From: Nephrocerus scutellatus
Taxonomy: Eukaryota > Arthropoda > Insecta > Diptera > Pipunculidae
DNA: 64,000 bases
Assembly: GCA_947095585.1 (NCBI GenBank)
Contig: OX352761.1
Span: 59,326,832-59,390,831 of the forward strand
Direction: 5' to 3'
In this document: piece by piece, positions 21,411-32,116 of the stretch
Numbering within the stretch: position 1 is the stretch's first letter
Layout: every line of letters begins with the position of its first letter
Translations under genes and position numbers: made by a program
The notes under the pieces: model-generated
Database searches by the model: none
What the model saw: only the letters and a program-made list of their open reading frames with translations
What the model was told of the DNA's origin: nothing

Positions 21411-21963
21411 TTGCATACGGTGAAATTGTCGGAGGTCAAATTGCTCTTTGATAAATTGAATAATAGTTATTATTCGAACTGGAAATTCAAAATGGAGTTG
21501 CTCCTTCGAAAGCAGCATCTATGGAAAAAGGTAATCGAACAAACACGACCAGAGCCTATTCCAACGTCAGAAACGAATACAACACCAAAGAATATAAAAA
21601 AAATTGAGGAATGGGATGATGCTGATGAACAGGCAAAAGCAACAATTGGTCTTGCTATAGAAGACAATCAGTTGACACACATTCGCAAAGCGTCAGTGAA
21701 AACAGCGATAGAAACGTGGAATGCAATTAAAAGCTACTACGAAAAGAACACACTAACAAATAAAGTTCATTTGATGCGCTCAATTTGTTCTTTGAAATTA
21801 AGCCAGGGTGGCGATGCACGTATTCATATAAACCAAATTCAGGATTTGTTTGTCAAACTATGCGACATCGGCGAGGAGACGTTAACAGATAAGTGGAGTG
21901 TGGCATTTTTATTGAGTAGTTTACCAAGAAGTTACGATACTTTAATTACCAGTTTGGAAACAC
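21411..21963 (+). pseudogene. copia gag, N-terminal part
   Basis: A copia-type Gag (UBN2-like) with LLFDKLNNSYYSNWKFKMEL, the copia N-terminal signature, then ATIGLAIEDNQLTHI and LPRSYDTLITSLET. It is open for 184 codons and breaks at LET where the mdg1-like LTR begins. The remaining part, RPEGELTFSMVQEKII, is at 29390. The start codon in the frame is at 21411, but the true start could be a few codons away. Confidence 0.88.
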
Positions 21964-22848
21964 TGTAAAGTTGGTCCCTTCCGAAGCCAACCTTGTGGTT
22001 TAGAGTTTATATCAACCTTGATTCTTGACTGTGTTCGGCGTGTTGCCGTATAACCACTAACCCAAAAGCCGGAGCTCCTTAGGGCGTCAGTATAAGGACG
22101 ATATGTTTACGAGGAAAAAATAAGACGACGAGGTTTTTACTTTCAACGTTCACTTTTTGGAAATGAATGATTTTATTTGATAATTTTTCCTTCTTTTATA
22201 CCAATTTACTGATCGATTTTTGATCATACATCGACTCTGGAATGCCTACTCATCGATATTCATATTTTCCCTAATATTGCCTTATCAGCATAGTGCATGT
22301 ATGTATGTACGTAATTTATGACCGACCGCGTCAAGTGTTTTTGGGATCGCTCGCCTATTCTGCTGTGTTGACATATTTGTTTCCAAAAGCGAACGACCTT
22401 ATTATTTCATTACCATTTCCATGCGCCGCTTACTCAGCACATTGCATGGAAAGGGTAATTAACGTTCTAAACGGTCGGCGCTCATTTGCTCATGATGCTT
22501 AGACTGCATATTTATTTTCATAGGCGAGCGACCGCTGGTCATAAATTATGCTATTGGAGATGTTTTATATTTTTTGTTCCCATGCACCGAGTGTGCTATT
22601 AAACAATACGTGTGGGTTTTGTTTGCTTTTGTTTTTCATGCACCATGTGTGCTGTTAACCAATACGTTGTATTGGTTTGTGTGCGCGTTTATTTTCGTGC
22701 ACCGAGCGTGCTATTAATTAATGACTGCATATCTAAGATTTTTCTATTTTATTTTGAGAGGCACTAGAGTCGATGTAGGGTCAAAATTTTGTATGCTTAA
22801 TTCAATTATGTATGCTTTGTATTCACCCAATATGTAGCTTCACATCTT
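21964..22848 (-). repeat. mdg1-like LTR, unit 1 (truncated at its U3 start)
   Basis: The LTR end is TGTAAAGTTGGTCCC on the plus strand. Near 22585-22725 three degenerate units of about 60 bp share TGCACC(G/A)(A/T)G(T/C)GTGCT and AATACG/AATGAC; they may be U3 control repeats or passive. The limit toward protease is not sharply visible because the deletion that removed pol also took the U3 start. Confidence 0.75.
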
Positions 22849-23229
22849 GGAGACACTGTTATGTTATTTAAACTATGTTGTACATATATCGGTACCGAAA
22901 GTTGTCTGTTATTAATTTTGAAATTTAAATGTAAGGTTTCTAGATCGATTACCGCACCAAACTCCATTAGGAAGTTTGATCCAATAATACCATCGACGGG
23001 TATCGGGAAAGAATCGGGTACTACATGGAATTCGTATGGAATGCTGTTTTTCCCGAAATGTAAGGTGCTAGTACAGGTGCCCTTTGAACGTAGATTCCCA
23101 GCTATACCTATAATGTTTGTACTAAAGCTTTCTTCTATTGGTATAATTCCCTCAACTACGGAACTTTTTATAACGCAAATGGATGCTCCGGTGTCTAGTA
23201 AGCATCGTTTTGTTATTGTTGGTTTTTAA
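22849..23229 (-). pseudogene. mdg1-like protease, unit 1
   Basis: An aspartic protease frame with the active site LLDTGASICVIKS and the later segment VDGIIGSNFLMEFGAVIDL. It ends at SVSKM-stop near 22849 and is followed by LTR-like DNA instead of RT. Only the protease part of pol survives. Unit 2 carries an identical copy at 26571-26951. Confidence 0.82.
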
Positions 23230-23294
23230 TTGTACGTAAAGGCCGTTTTCTATCCCCGTCGTATATATGGTACTTGGTATGTCGGGATTTATAG

Positions 23295-24622
23295 ACTCCC
23301 CTCCGAAGGGTCGGCTGTCCCCTCGGTGGGTTGTTCGTTTCCCAATACTCTTACCCTCTGGTTGTTAGATGGATTACCATTGGTTGCCCTACTATTATTA
23401 TTATTATTAATATTTCTATTCGGGACGTAGTTTCTATTATCGTCATTCTGGCGGTAGTTGTTATTCTGGTAGCTCGCTCTATAGCGGTTATCAGAATTGT
23501 TGTGTGGAATGACTCTGTTATCTCGTTATTGTAGTTGTAACCGTTGGTCATGTTATTGTCGTACCGTCCTCTAAAGTTTTGCCCTCTAATATTTTGCTCT
23601 CTAAAGTTTTGTCCTCTAAAGTTGTGTCCTCTAAAGTTTTGTCCTCTAAAGTTTTGTCCTCTAAAGTTGTTTCCTCTAAAGTTCTGGTCTCTAAAGCTCT
23701 GTTCCCTAAAGTTCTGTCCTCTAACGTTCTGGTTGTAGTTGAGATAGCTAATCGATGAATTTGTTGACCCTTGGTCTATTTCCAGCAGGTGCTGTGCTGC
23801 TTCTTGAAAAGTCGTGTGTCTGGCGCTGTCGAGTATAATACGTAGTCTGTCATTCACCCCCTTTTTTAGGAAAGCTAATCCCCTACGATCATTGGCTGTG
23901 GTTAATGTTGCTCGGGTGCTTTCACCATGGCAAGCTACCTCCAGCTCTGTCATTTTAGTTACTAATGTCTCGATGTCCGTTACGAATTCTCTTATAGGTC
24001 GATTTCCCTGATGTGTCCTACTAAGTTTTGTTTGTATTAGTTCTATGGTTTCTTTAGGTCCGCATTTTTCTGTTAGGTATTTCTTTAATTGTGCAAAATC
24101 TTCTGGTTTCTGACTTCCCAACTCGGTGAGTGCCCTACCTTGAATTTTGCATTTAAGTAAGAATTTTATTAGGGTTTGTTTTGCGGTCGGGGAGAGTGTA
24201 TCGTAATAAAACTCAATACTGTTTAAAAAATCCCTGATGTTTTCTAGTCTTTTACCCTCTTCCTCACATGTAAGGGTTGGTAGCTTCTGAGCGAATTTCA
24301 TTTTATCTACGTCTGCTATTGTTTCATTTGGTGCACGTTCTGTCTCTTTTGTTACTTCGTCCTGTATTATACTTTTTTCAATTCTATCTATTGCTTCTAT
24401 CTTATAACTGTGTAGTTTTTTATATAGTATATTGAGTTCTTTTTTTTCCGGTATGGTTTCTTCTAGGAGTTTTGCTATAATTTGTGCCTGTCTAAAAATT
24501 GCATGAACTTGTTCTAACTTCTTTTCTCCTGATTCCCTAGTTTTTTTTCTATTTGGTCCGTCCTTCCTTAGATTTTTTACGATAGCATAAAGATCTTCTA
24601 CCAAAGAACCGAGCTCTTCCAT
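23295..24622 (-). pseudogene. mdg1/412-like gag, unit 1
   Basis: The Gag opens with MEELGSLVEDLYAIVKNLRK and continues with a capsid-like core (LENIRDFLNSIEFYYDTL, QLKKYLTEKCGP, IREFVTDIETLVTKMTELE). It then has a run of about eleven (N/S)FR(G/E)(Q/N/H) repeats, a likely RNA-binding tail. The long frame runs to 23351, but from about 23530 the more family-like text lies in another frame (YQNNNYRQNDDN, then Asn-rich, ending EGTADPSEGSL at 23295). This indicates a frameshift. I see no CCHC knuckle. Unit 2 has the same frameshift, so it predates the duplication. Confidence 0.8.
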
Positions 24623-24653
24623 GAGAAGTTGTGTTATTCAATTCAAATAATTA

Positions 24654-24887
24654 CTATACTGATAACCTTCTTCCTATTACATTATGTTTTATGATTTCTT
24701 TTTTTATAACTTTGTTTACCTTCCTGCTAAGTATTTTACGGATATAGTTAAATCCTATAATTATTATTAGTATTAATATAATTGTGACTATGTCTATGCC
24801 ATAGTTCATATTGTCATAACTCTTATTGGTCTGAGGTCCATTGTTATTTACAATGACCTCTTCAACCTTTGACTGGGTTTTTCCCAT
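24654..24887 (-). CDS. Small putative membrane protein upstream of gag, unit 1
   Basis: A 77-residue frame 31 bp upstream of gag. It starts MGKTQSKV, which fits an N-myristoylation signal (Gly2, Ser6). Polar residues follow, then one hydrophobic segment (DIVTIILILIIIIGF, about residues 33-47) and a Lys/Arg-rich tail (ILSRKVNKVIKKEIIKH). This would place a lipid-anchored, single-pass protein at a membrane. Small ORFs before gag are, to my memory, known in 412/mdg1-type elements, but I do not recall a function. In unit 2 the only change I see is synonymous (AGG to AGA). Confidence 0.65.
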   Translation of the reverse strand: MGKTQSKVEEVIVNNNGPQTNKSYDNMNYGIDIVTIILILIIIIGFNYIRKILSRKVNKVIKKEIIKHNVIGRRLSV

Positions 24888-25685
24888 TTTCGTAAAAATT
24901 TGTAATTACTAAAAAAAATATTATAAAATATTATATAGAGAATTTTATTTTCTTGATTATTATTTATATTACTATATATTATTATTAATTATATAAAAAG
25001 AAAAATTTTATTTATCTATGTATTTATTTTCTATGATTATGGTATTATAAGCCGTTATTTTCTAAATCTTTAATTTTCTAGTTTAATGTTCTCTAAAATT
25101 CATTAAAGATCGTTTTAAGTAAAAGTAATTATGTAATTAAGTGGTTATATGTCCTGGCTCGTCAAGAAAATTTGTATGTTGTTGATCGAGTTGATCGTTT
25201 GTCTGCTCCAAAAATGTCGCTGGAAATGCTACTTAAAGCTCTTAGTGTCGCCAATGAATTCATCTTGTTTGTTTGAATTGTATTGTTCCAACAGGATAAA
25301 ATGTTTCAACAAACAAATAGGTTGGATCGTCAACTATTTGTGTTACCGAAAGATATTTAGATAAAGGAATTTTTTTCTTTTGCTAAAGGTTAGCCATGTA
25401 TTGTTCTTAGTAGTTGGAATAGTCGATGTCCGTAGGATTGTTGTAGGATTTTAAAAATATTTATTTCTGATATTTTAGGCGCGGTGTTTGCAGGAAAAAA
25501 AAGTTTTTATTTGAAAAAAATTTTAAAATTTTATCTGTTCAAAAAAAAATAGTTGTGTTTTATGGTCTTTGTGCGTTCAGGATTGTGGTCGCAGAAAAAT
25601 TTGTGAAAATGCTGTGCGTTTTCGCAGGATCTTAAAAATTGATTAAAAAAAAATTTTTATATTGCGCGTATTCGCAGGATCGCCA
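24888..25685 (-). promoter_or_regulatory. mdg1-like leader and primer site, unit 1
   Basis: Very AT-rich leader ending at the LTR of unit 2. On the minus strand the LTR end TTTACA is followed directly by TGGCGATCCTGCGAATACGC, the probable primer site (25666-25685). A similar GATCCTGCGAAAACGC lies about 50 bp further in. The short plus-strand frame at 25149 is not considered a gene. Confidence 0.65.
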
Positions 25686-26570
25686 TGTAAAGTTGGTCCC
25701 TTCCGAAGCCAACCTTGTGGTTTAGAGTTTATATCAACCTTGATTCTTGACTGTGTTCGGCGTGTTGCCGTATAACCACTAACCCAAAAGCCGGAGCTCC
25801 TTAGGGCGTCAGTATCAGGACGATATGTTTACGAGGAAAAAATAAGACGACGAGGTTTTTACTTTCAACGTTCACTTTTTGGAAATGAATGATTTTATTT
25901 GATAATTTTTCCTTCTTTTATACCAATTTACTGATCGATTTTTGATCATACATCGACTCTGGAATGCCTACTCATCGATATTCATATTTTCCCTAATATT
26001 GCCTTATCAGCATAGTGCATGTATGTATGTACGTAATTTATGACCGACCGCGTCAAGTGTTTTTGGGTTCGCTCGCCTATTCTGCTGTGTTGACATATTT
26101 GTTTCCACAAGCGAACGACCTTATTATTTCATTACCATTTCCATGCGCCGCTTACTCAGCACATTGCATGGCAAGGGTAATTAACGTTCTAAACGGTCGG
26201 CGCTCATTTGCTCATGATGCTTAGACTGCATATTTATTTTCATAGGCGAGCGACCGCTGGTCATAAATTATGCTATTGGAGATGTTTTATATTTTTTGTT
26301 CCCATGCACCGAGTGTGCTATTAAACAATACGTGTGGGTTTTGTTTGCTTTTGTTTTTCATGCACCATGTGTGCTGTTAACCAATACGTTGTATTGGTTT
26401 GTGTGCGCGTTTATTTTCGTGCACCGAGCGTGCTATTAATTAATGACTGCATATCTAAGATTTTTCTATTTTATTTTGAGAGGCACTAGAGTCGATGTAG
26501 GGTCAAAATTTTGTATGCTTAATTCAATTATGTATGCTTTGTATTCACCCAATATGTAGCTTCACATCTT
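25686..26570 (-). repeat. mdg1-like LTR shared between the tandem units
   Basis: Nearly identical to 21964-22848. It serves as the 3' LTR of unit 2 and lies where the 5' LTR of unit 1 should be, followed by the primer site at 25666-25685. Differences noticed are four single bases, for example AGTATCAGG against AGTATAAGG and CCACAAGCG against CCAAAAGCG. Confidence 0.82.
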
Positions 26571-26951
26571 GGAGACACTGTTATGTTATTTAAACTATGT
26601 TGTACATATATCGGTACCGAAAGTTGTCTGTTATTAATTTTGAAATTTAAATGTAAGGTTTCTAGATCGATTACCGCACCAAACTCCATTAGGAAGTTTG
26701 ATCCAATAATACCATCGACGGGTATCGGGAAAGAATCGGGTACTACATGGAATTCGTATGGAATGCTGTTTTTCCCGAAATGTAAGGTGCTAGTACAGGT
26801 GCCCTTTGAACGTAGATTCCCAGCTATACCTATAATGTTTGTACTAAAGCTTTCTTCTATTGGTATAATTCCCTCAACTACGGAACTTTTTATAACGCAA
26901 ATGGATGCTCCGGTGTCTAGTAAGCATCGTTTTGTTATTGTTGGTTTTTAA
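26571..26951 (-). pseudogene. mdg1-like protease, unit 2
   Basis: Copy of 22849-23229 with the same LLDTGAS active site and the same loss of RT immediately downstream. It shows that the pol deletion is shared by both units. Confidence 0.82.
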
Positions 26952-27016
26952 TTGTACGTAAAGGCCGTTTTCTATCCCCGTCGTATATATGGTACTTGGT
27001 ATGTCGGGATTTATAG

Positions 27017-28344
27017 ACTCCCCTCCGAAGGGTCGGCTGTCCCCTCGGTGGGTTGTTCGTTTCCCAATACTCTTACCCTCTGGTTGTTAGATGGATTACC
27101 ATTGGTTGCCCTACTATTATTATTATTATTAATATTTCTATTCGGGACGTAGTTTCTATTATCGTCATTCTGGCGGTAGTTGTTATTCTGGTAGCTCGCT
27201 CTATAGCGGTTATCAGAATTGTTGTGTGGAATGACTCTGTTATCTCGTTATTGTAGTTGTAACCGTTGGTCATGTTATTGTCGTACCGTCCTCTAAAGTT
27301 TTGCCCTCTAATATTTTGCTCTCTAAAGTTTTGTCCTCTAAAGTTGTGTCCTCTAAAGTTTTGTCCTCTAAAGTTTTGTCCTCTAAAGTTGTTTCCTCTA
27401 AAGTTCTGGTCTCTAAAGCTCTGTTCCCTAAAGTTCTGTCCTCTAACGTTCTGGTTGTAGTTGAGATAGCTAATCGATGAATTTGTTGACCCTTGGTCTA
27501 TTTCCAGCAGGTGCTGTGCTGCTTCTTGAAAAGTCGTGTGTCTGGCGCTGTCGAGTATAATACGTAGTCTGTCATTCACCCCCTTTTTTAGGAAAGCTAA
27601 TCCCCTACGATCATTGGCTGTGGTTAATGTTGCTCGGGTGCTTTCACCATGGCAAGCTACCTCCAGCTCTGTCATTTTAGTTACTAATGTCTCGATGTCC
27701 GTTACGAATTCTCTTATAGGTCGATTTCCCTGATGTGTCCTACTAAGTTTTGTTTGTATTAGTTCTATGGTTTCTTTAGGTCCGCATTTTTCTGTTAGGT
27801 ATTTCTTTAATTGTGCAAAATCTTCTGGTTTCTGACTTCCCAACTCGGTGAGTGCCCTACCTTGAATTTTGCATTTAAGTAAGAATTTTATTAGGGTTTG
27901 TTTTGCGGTCGGGGAGAGTGTATCGTAATAAAACTCAATACTGTTTAAAAAATCCCTGATGTTTTCTAGTCTTTTACCCTCTTCCTCACATGTAAGGGTT
28001 GGTAGCTTCTGAGCGAATTTCATTTTATCTACGTCTGCTATTGTTTCATTTGGTGCACGTTCTGTCTCTTTTGTTACTTCGTCCTGTATTATACTTTTTT
28101 CAATTCTATCTATTGCTTCTATCTTATAACTGTGTAGTTTTTTATATAGTATATTGAGTTCTTTTTTTTCCGGTATGGTTTCTTCTAGGAGTTTTGCTAT
28201 AATTTGTGCCTGTCTAAAAATTGCATGAACTTGTTCTAACTTCTTTTCTCCTGATTCCCTAGTTTTTTTTCTATTTGGTCCGTCCTTCCTTAGATTTTTT
28301 ACGATAGCATAAAGATCTTCTACCAAAGAACCGAGCTCTTCCAT
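27017..28344 (-). pseudogene. mdg1/412-like gag, unit 2
   Basis: Same protein as in unit 1 over the whole 423-codon frame (27073-28344), including the NFRGQ repeats and the C-terminal frameshift; the Asn-rich alternative tail extends to 27017. I found no amino-acid difference from unit 1. Confidence 0.8.
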
Positions 28345-28375
28345 GAGAAGTTGTGTTATTCAATTCAAATAATTA

Positions 28376-28609
28376 CTATACTGATAACCTTCTTCCTATT
28401 ACATTATGTTTTATGATTTCTTTTTTTATAACTTTGTTTACCTTTCTGCTAAGTATTTTACGGATATAGTTAAATCCTATAATTATTATTAGTATTAATA
28501 TAATTGTGACTATGTCTATGCCATAGTTCATATTGTCATAACTCTTATTGGTCTGAGGTCCATTGTTATTTACAATGACCTCTTCAACCTTTGACTGGGT
28601 TTTTCCCAT
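28376..28609 (-). CDS. Small putative membrane protein upstream of gag, unit 2
   Basis: Identical in protein sequence to 24654-24887: MGKTQS start, one hydrophobic segment, basic tail. It differs from unit 1 by one synonymous base, visible as CCTTTCTGC against CCTTCCTGC on the plus strand. Confidence 0.65.
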   Translation of the reverse strand: MGKTQSKVEEVIVNNNGPQTNKSYDNMNYGIDIVTIILILIIIIGFNYIRKILSRKVNKVIKKEIIKHNVIGRRLSV

Positions 28610-29389
28610 TTTCGTAAAAATTTGTAATTACTAAAAAAAATATTATAAAATATTATATAGAGAATTTTATTTTCTTGATTATTATTTATATTACTATATA
28701 TTATTATTAATTATATAAAAAGAAAAATTTTATTTATCTATGTATTTATTTTCTATGATTATGGTATTATAAGCCGTTATTTTCTAAATCTTTAATTTTC
28801 TAGTTTAATGTTCTCTAAAATTCATTAAAGATCGTTTTAAGTAAAAGTAATATATGTAATTAAGTGGTTATATGTCCTGGCTCGTCAAGAAAATTTGTAT
28901 GTTGTTGATCGAGTTGATCGTTTGTCTGCTCCAAAAATGTCGCTGGAAATGCTACTTAAAGCTCTTAGTGTCGCCAATGAATTCATCTTGTTTGTTTGAA
29001 TTGTATTGTTCCAACAGGATAAAATGTTTCAACAAACAAATAGGTTGGATCGTCAACTATTTGTGTTACCGAAAGATATTTAGATAAAGGAATTTTTTTC
29101 TTTTGCTAAAGGTTAGCCATGTATTGTTCTTAGTAGTTGGAATAGTCGATGTCCGTAGGATTGTTGTAGGATTTTAAAAATATTTATTTCTGATATTTTA
29201 GGCGCGGTGTTTGCAGGAAAAAAAAGTTTTTATTTGAAAAAAATTTTAAAATTTTATCTGTTCAAAAAAAAATAGTTGTGTTTTATGGTCTTTGTGCGTT
29301 CAGGATTGTGGTCAATTAATTCAATTCAATTAAAATGTTGTATGCTTTTAGGCATAGTATTTATGTGGTCGCTGGTGCGATCCCTCACA
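28610..29389 (-). other. mdg1-like leader, unit 2, joined to LTR start remnant
   Basis: The leader matches unit 1 up to 29313 (GGATTGTGGTC). The next 76 bp differ and end GATCCCTCACA, followed by the target duplication ACAC. On the minus strand this would be the first 76 bp of the 5' LTR (TGTGAGGGATC). The rest of that LTR and the primer site have been deleted. Confidence 0.65.
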
Positions 29390-29566
29390 ACACGACCAGA
29401 AGGTGAACTGACTTTTTCAATGGTTCAAGAAAAGATTATTTCCGAATTTGAGAGGCACATGTATGCGAATAGTAATTCGCATGAAGCGGTTTTAAGGACT
29501 GTTGCAAATAAAAGTCTTTGTTTCTTTTGTAAGAGAGCAGGTCATCAAAAGAAAAATTGCAGTTAA
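29390..29566 (+). pseudogene. copia gag, C-terminal part with zinc knuckle
   Basis: Continues copia Gag after the insertion: RPEGELTFSMVQEKIISEF and the knuckle CFFCKRAGHQKKNC (CX2CX4HX4C), then a stop. A basic linker in other frames (29570-29690) leads to the protease. Confidence 0.88.
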
Positions 29567-29695
29567 TATCTAGAGTGGCTTTCAAAATGCGATGGCAATA
29601 AACAAAGAGGAAGAATCAGTAAAGGTAACAACAAGGTTAATTCAGTCGATGAAAAGCTAACAAATCAAAGTGCACAAGAAAGACAAAGGTCTGAA

Positions 29696-30010
29696 GTGAA
29701 CGATTTCTTGTTTGTGGTTGGAAAACAAAATGGGTGGATTTTGGAATCTGGAGCAACTCGGCATGTTGTTAATGACAGGCGATTCTTTGACGAATTAAAT
29801 GAATCCTACAGAAGTTCAGTTGAATTGGCAAACGGAACAACAACATCAGTACAAGGCATTGGCAGCGGAAATTTAAATTTTGTAGATGACAAAGGAAAGA
29901 TTCATACAGCAAAAGCATGTGATGTCTTATTCGCTCCAGATTTGATTGGCAACATGCTCTCAGTTTCACGTCTAGCTTATATGGGATTTAAAATTGTGTT
30001 CAAAAGGTAA
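29696..30010 (+). pseudogene. copia protease with altered active site
   Basis: The segment contains GWILESGATRHVVNDRRFF, where copia proteases have Asp-Ser-Gly, followed by VELANGTTTSVQGIG and LIGNMLSVSRL. The catalytic Asp is replaced by Glu, which should abolish cleavage. The frame stops at 30010; IHQWHRKLGHRDPKAI, the GAG-pre-integrase zinc region, follows in another frame near 30125. Confidence 0.82.
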
Positions 30011-30109
30011 GTTTGTGAAATTATGTATAAAGATAAACAAATTGGTGTAGGGGATAAAATCGGCAATATATACCAATAACGTGATGTGACAAAACTCAAT
30101 ATAGTTCAA

Positions 30110-31135
30110 CACAATGAGAACTGTATTCATCAGTGGCATCGGAAACTGGGGCATAGAGATCCTAAAGCTATTCGGAAAATGGCATCTGAAGGTTTAGTGC
30201 AGTGACATGCGATACATGCATGACTGGAAAACTTACTCGATTACCTTTTCCGAAACAATCAAACAAAAAAATCATTAGCACCATTGGACTTGATTCATAC
30301 GGATGTATGCGGAAAAATGCAAACAGTGACACCGAGTGGCAAGCAATATATAGTAACATTCATTGAAACAGACACTAAGATACAAATTGATTCAAACGCA
30401 AAATTACAGTCGACATCAATTCAGGAGGAGAAAACGTTTATTAAAGAGAATAAACATGAAGATTTAAATGAAGAACTTTCAGAAAATCAGTCAACTCGCG
30501 TTTCCCAACGTTCGACGAAAGGAATTCCACCAACACGACTGATCCAGCAGATACAAATAGCAAAAGAAATAGTAGAACCAACTAATTATAATGAAGCAAT
30601 TTCTTGCAACGAAAAGGAACATTGGATCAAAGCGATGCAGGAGGAGATGAATTCACTAGAAAGGAACGACACTTGGCAATTGTGCGATTTACCAGAAGAT
30701 AGAAAAACAGTTGGCAGCAAATGGGTATATAAGGTGAAATCTAATACAGACAATAGCATTCATCGATACAAAGCTCGTTTGGTCGTACAAGGTTTCTCGC
30801 AGAAATTTGGTGAAGATTACGATGAGGTTTTTGCGCCAGCAGTTCGACAGACAACATTTCGTTTGCTGTTGTTTGTTGCAGCGAAACAAAATATGATAGA
30901 ACACCATTTAGACGCAAAAACAGCATTTTTGAATGGGAAGCTAACAGAAACAATTTACATGAAACAGCCTGCTGGCTTTGCAAAGGGCGATTCAACAAAA
31001 GTTTGCTTATTGAAGAAGAGCATTTATGGCTTGAAACAGGCAGCTAAAATATGGAACGATGCGATTCACAGCGTGCTGATTAAAGCGGGATTTAATCAAA
31101 GTGAAGTTGACCGTGTCTGTATTCGAAAAGCATAG
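30110..31135 (+). pseudogene. copia integrase start fused by deletion to reverse transcriptase
   Basis: The pre-integrase His/Cys region near 30125-30230 is interrupted by stops. The open frame from 30284 begins with LDLIHTDVCGKMQT, the first integrase Asp, and TPSGKQYIVTFI. It then jumps within about ten codons to a low-complexity linker and a complete copia RT N-terminus: HWIKAMQEEMNSLERNDTW, KWVYKVKSN, RYKARLVVQGFSQ, LDAKTAFLNG (motif A) and IYGLKQAAKIW. Thus the rest of the integrase core and its C-terminus are deleted while RT remains in frame. The frame ends at 31135 just before the YVDD block. Confidence 0.87.
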
Positions 31136-32102
31136 ACGGGAGCTGGTGTTACTTGCTCATATATGTTGATGATATGGTACTGGCTTGCAAAAACGATAAA
31201 CATCTGAAAGTTGTTGAAGCGATTTTATCATCAGAATTTGAAATTCAAAATCTTGGAGCAATCAAACATTATTTGGGAATGACCATTTCGAAAGACAGTC
31301 ACGGAGAACTAAGTCAGTCAATTTATATTGAAAAAATTGCACTCGACTATGGACTGCACAATGCAAAATCGTTCAAGACACCGATGGAATTGAATTATGG
31401 AAAAACAGGTATATCAGACAAGCTGTTGAATAATACAAATTATCAGAAGTTGATTGGACGATTATTATATTTGTCCGTAAATACACGACCTGACATTTCA
31501 GCAATCGTGAGCATTTTGTCATAAAAGGTTTCAACACCAACACAGGAAGACTGGTCACAGCTGAAGCGAGTAGTCAAATATCTGAAGGGAACATTGACAT
31601 TGAAGCTTAAACTAAGCAACTTCCGAAAGAGAAAAGAGACTCTGATTGGGTATGCTGACGCAAATTTTGCTGAAGATAGATTTGACCGTAAATTGAATAG
31701 CGGAAGAGTTTTCTTCTATAATGGTGGTACCATAAGCTGGACTTCCGAAAACAAGACTGTGTGGCACTTTCATCCACCGAAGCAGAATATATTACATTGT
31801 GTGAAGCAGGAAAGGAAGCAAAATGGTTACGAGAGTTGCTAAAGGACATGCATCAGAGTGTAAATACATCAACGCTTATTTATGAAGACAATACGAGTTG
31901 TTTGGAACTATTAAAGAATGACAAATTTTCATTTAAAACCAAGCATGTTGACATCAAATACAAATTCATAAATGACTTAATTAAGAACGACATCATTAAA
32001 TGCAAATATTGCTCAACAAATGAAATGATTGCTGATCTTCTTACAAAACCACTCACAGGATCAAAGCATGAACAATTGAGAGACCGGTGCAACATTGTTT
32101 GA
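31136..32102 (+). pseudogene. copia RT catalytic block and RNase H
   Basis: The frame from 31153 starts MLIYVDDMVLAC with the catalytic YVDD, then HYLGMTISKD, IGRLLYLSVNTRPDIS and a stop at 31524. Later pieces carry GYADANFAEDR (RNase H), SLSSTEAEYITLCEAGKEAKW, YEDNTSCLELL, KTKHVDIKY and MIADLLTKPL, ending at 32102. At least three frame breaks separate them. A GAGGAGGAG polypurine tract lies between the stop and the 3' LTR. Confidence 0.88.
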
Positions 32103-32116
32103 ACGAGGAGGAGTAT

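Larger units (their letters stand above)
21964..29389 (-). mobile_element. mdg1/412-like gypsy elements in tandem, pol deleted, inserted in copia gag
   Basis: A minus-strand insertion of 7,426 bp bounded by TGTAAAG and CTCACA, with ACAC on both sides (21960-21963 and 29390-29393). Removing it joins copia gag in frame (LET-RPEGE). It consists of two units with a 3,722-bp period. Each holds LTR, protease, gag, a small membrane-protein ORF and a leader. RT, RNase H and integrase are absent from both. The units differ at only about six positions that I noticed. The outermost right end keeps about 76 bp of the LTR start, joined to leader sequence at 29313. Confidence 0.87.

Noticed and set aside
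22861..23229. Plus-strand 122-codon frame (also 26583-26951)
   Set aside because: It lies exactly antisense to the aspartic protease with the DTGAS motif, which is the better explanation.
23544..23738. Plus-strand frame made of CPLKF repeats (also 27266-27460)
   Set aside because: It is the antisense of the NFRGQ repeats in mdg1-like gag, present only because the gag repeats are regular.
25149..25364. Short plus-strand frame in the mdg1-like leader, repeated at 28872
   Set aside because: It lies in the AT-rich untranslated leader, opposite to the element's strand, with no recognisable motif. Its conservation only reflects the recent duplication.
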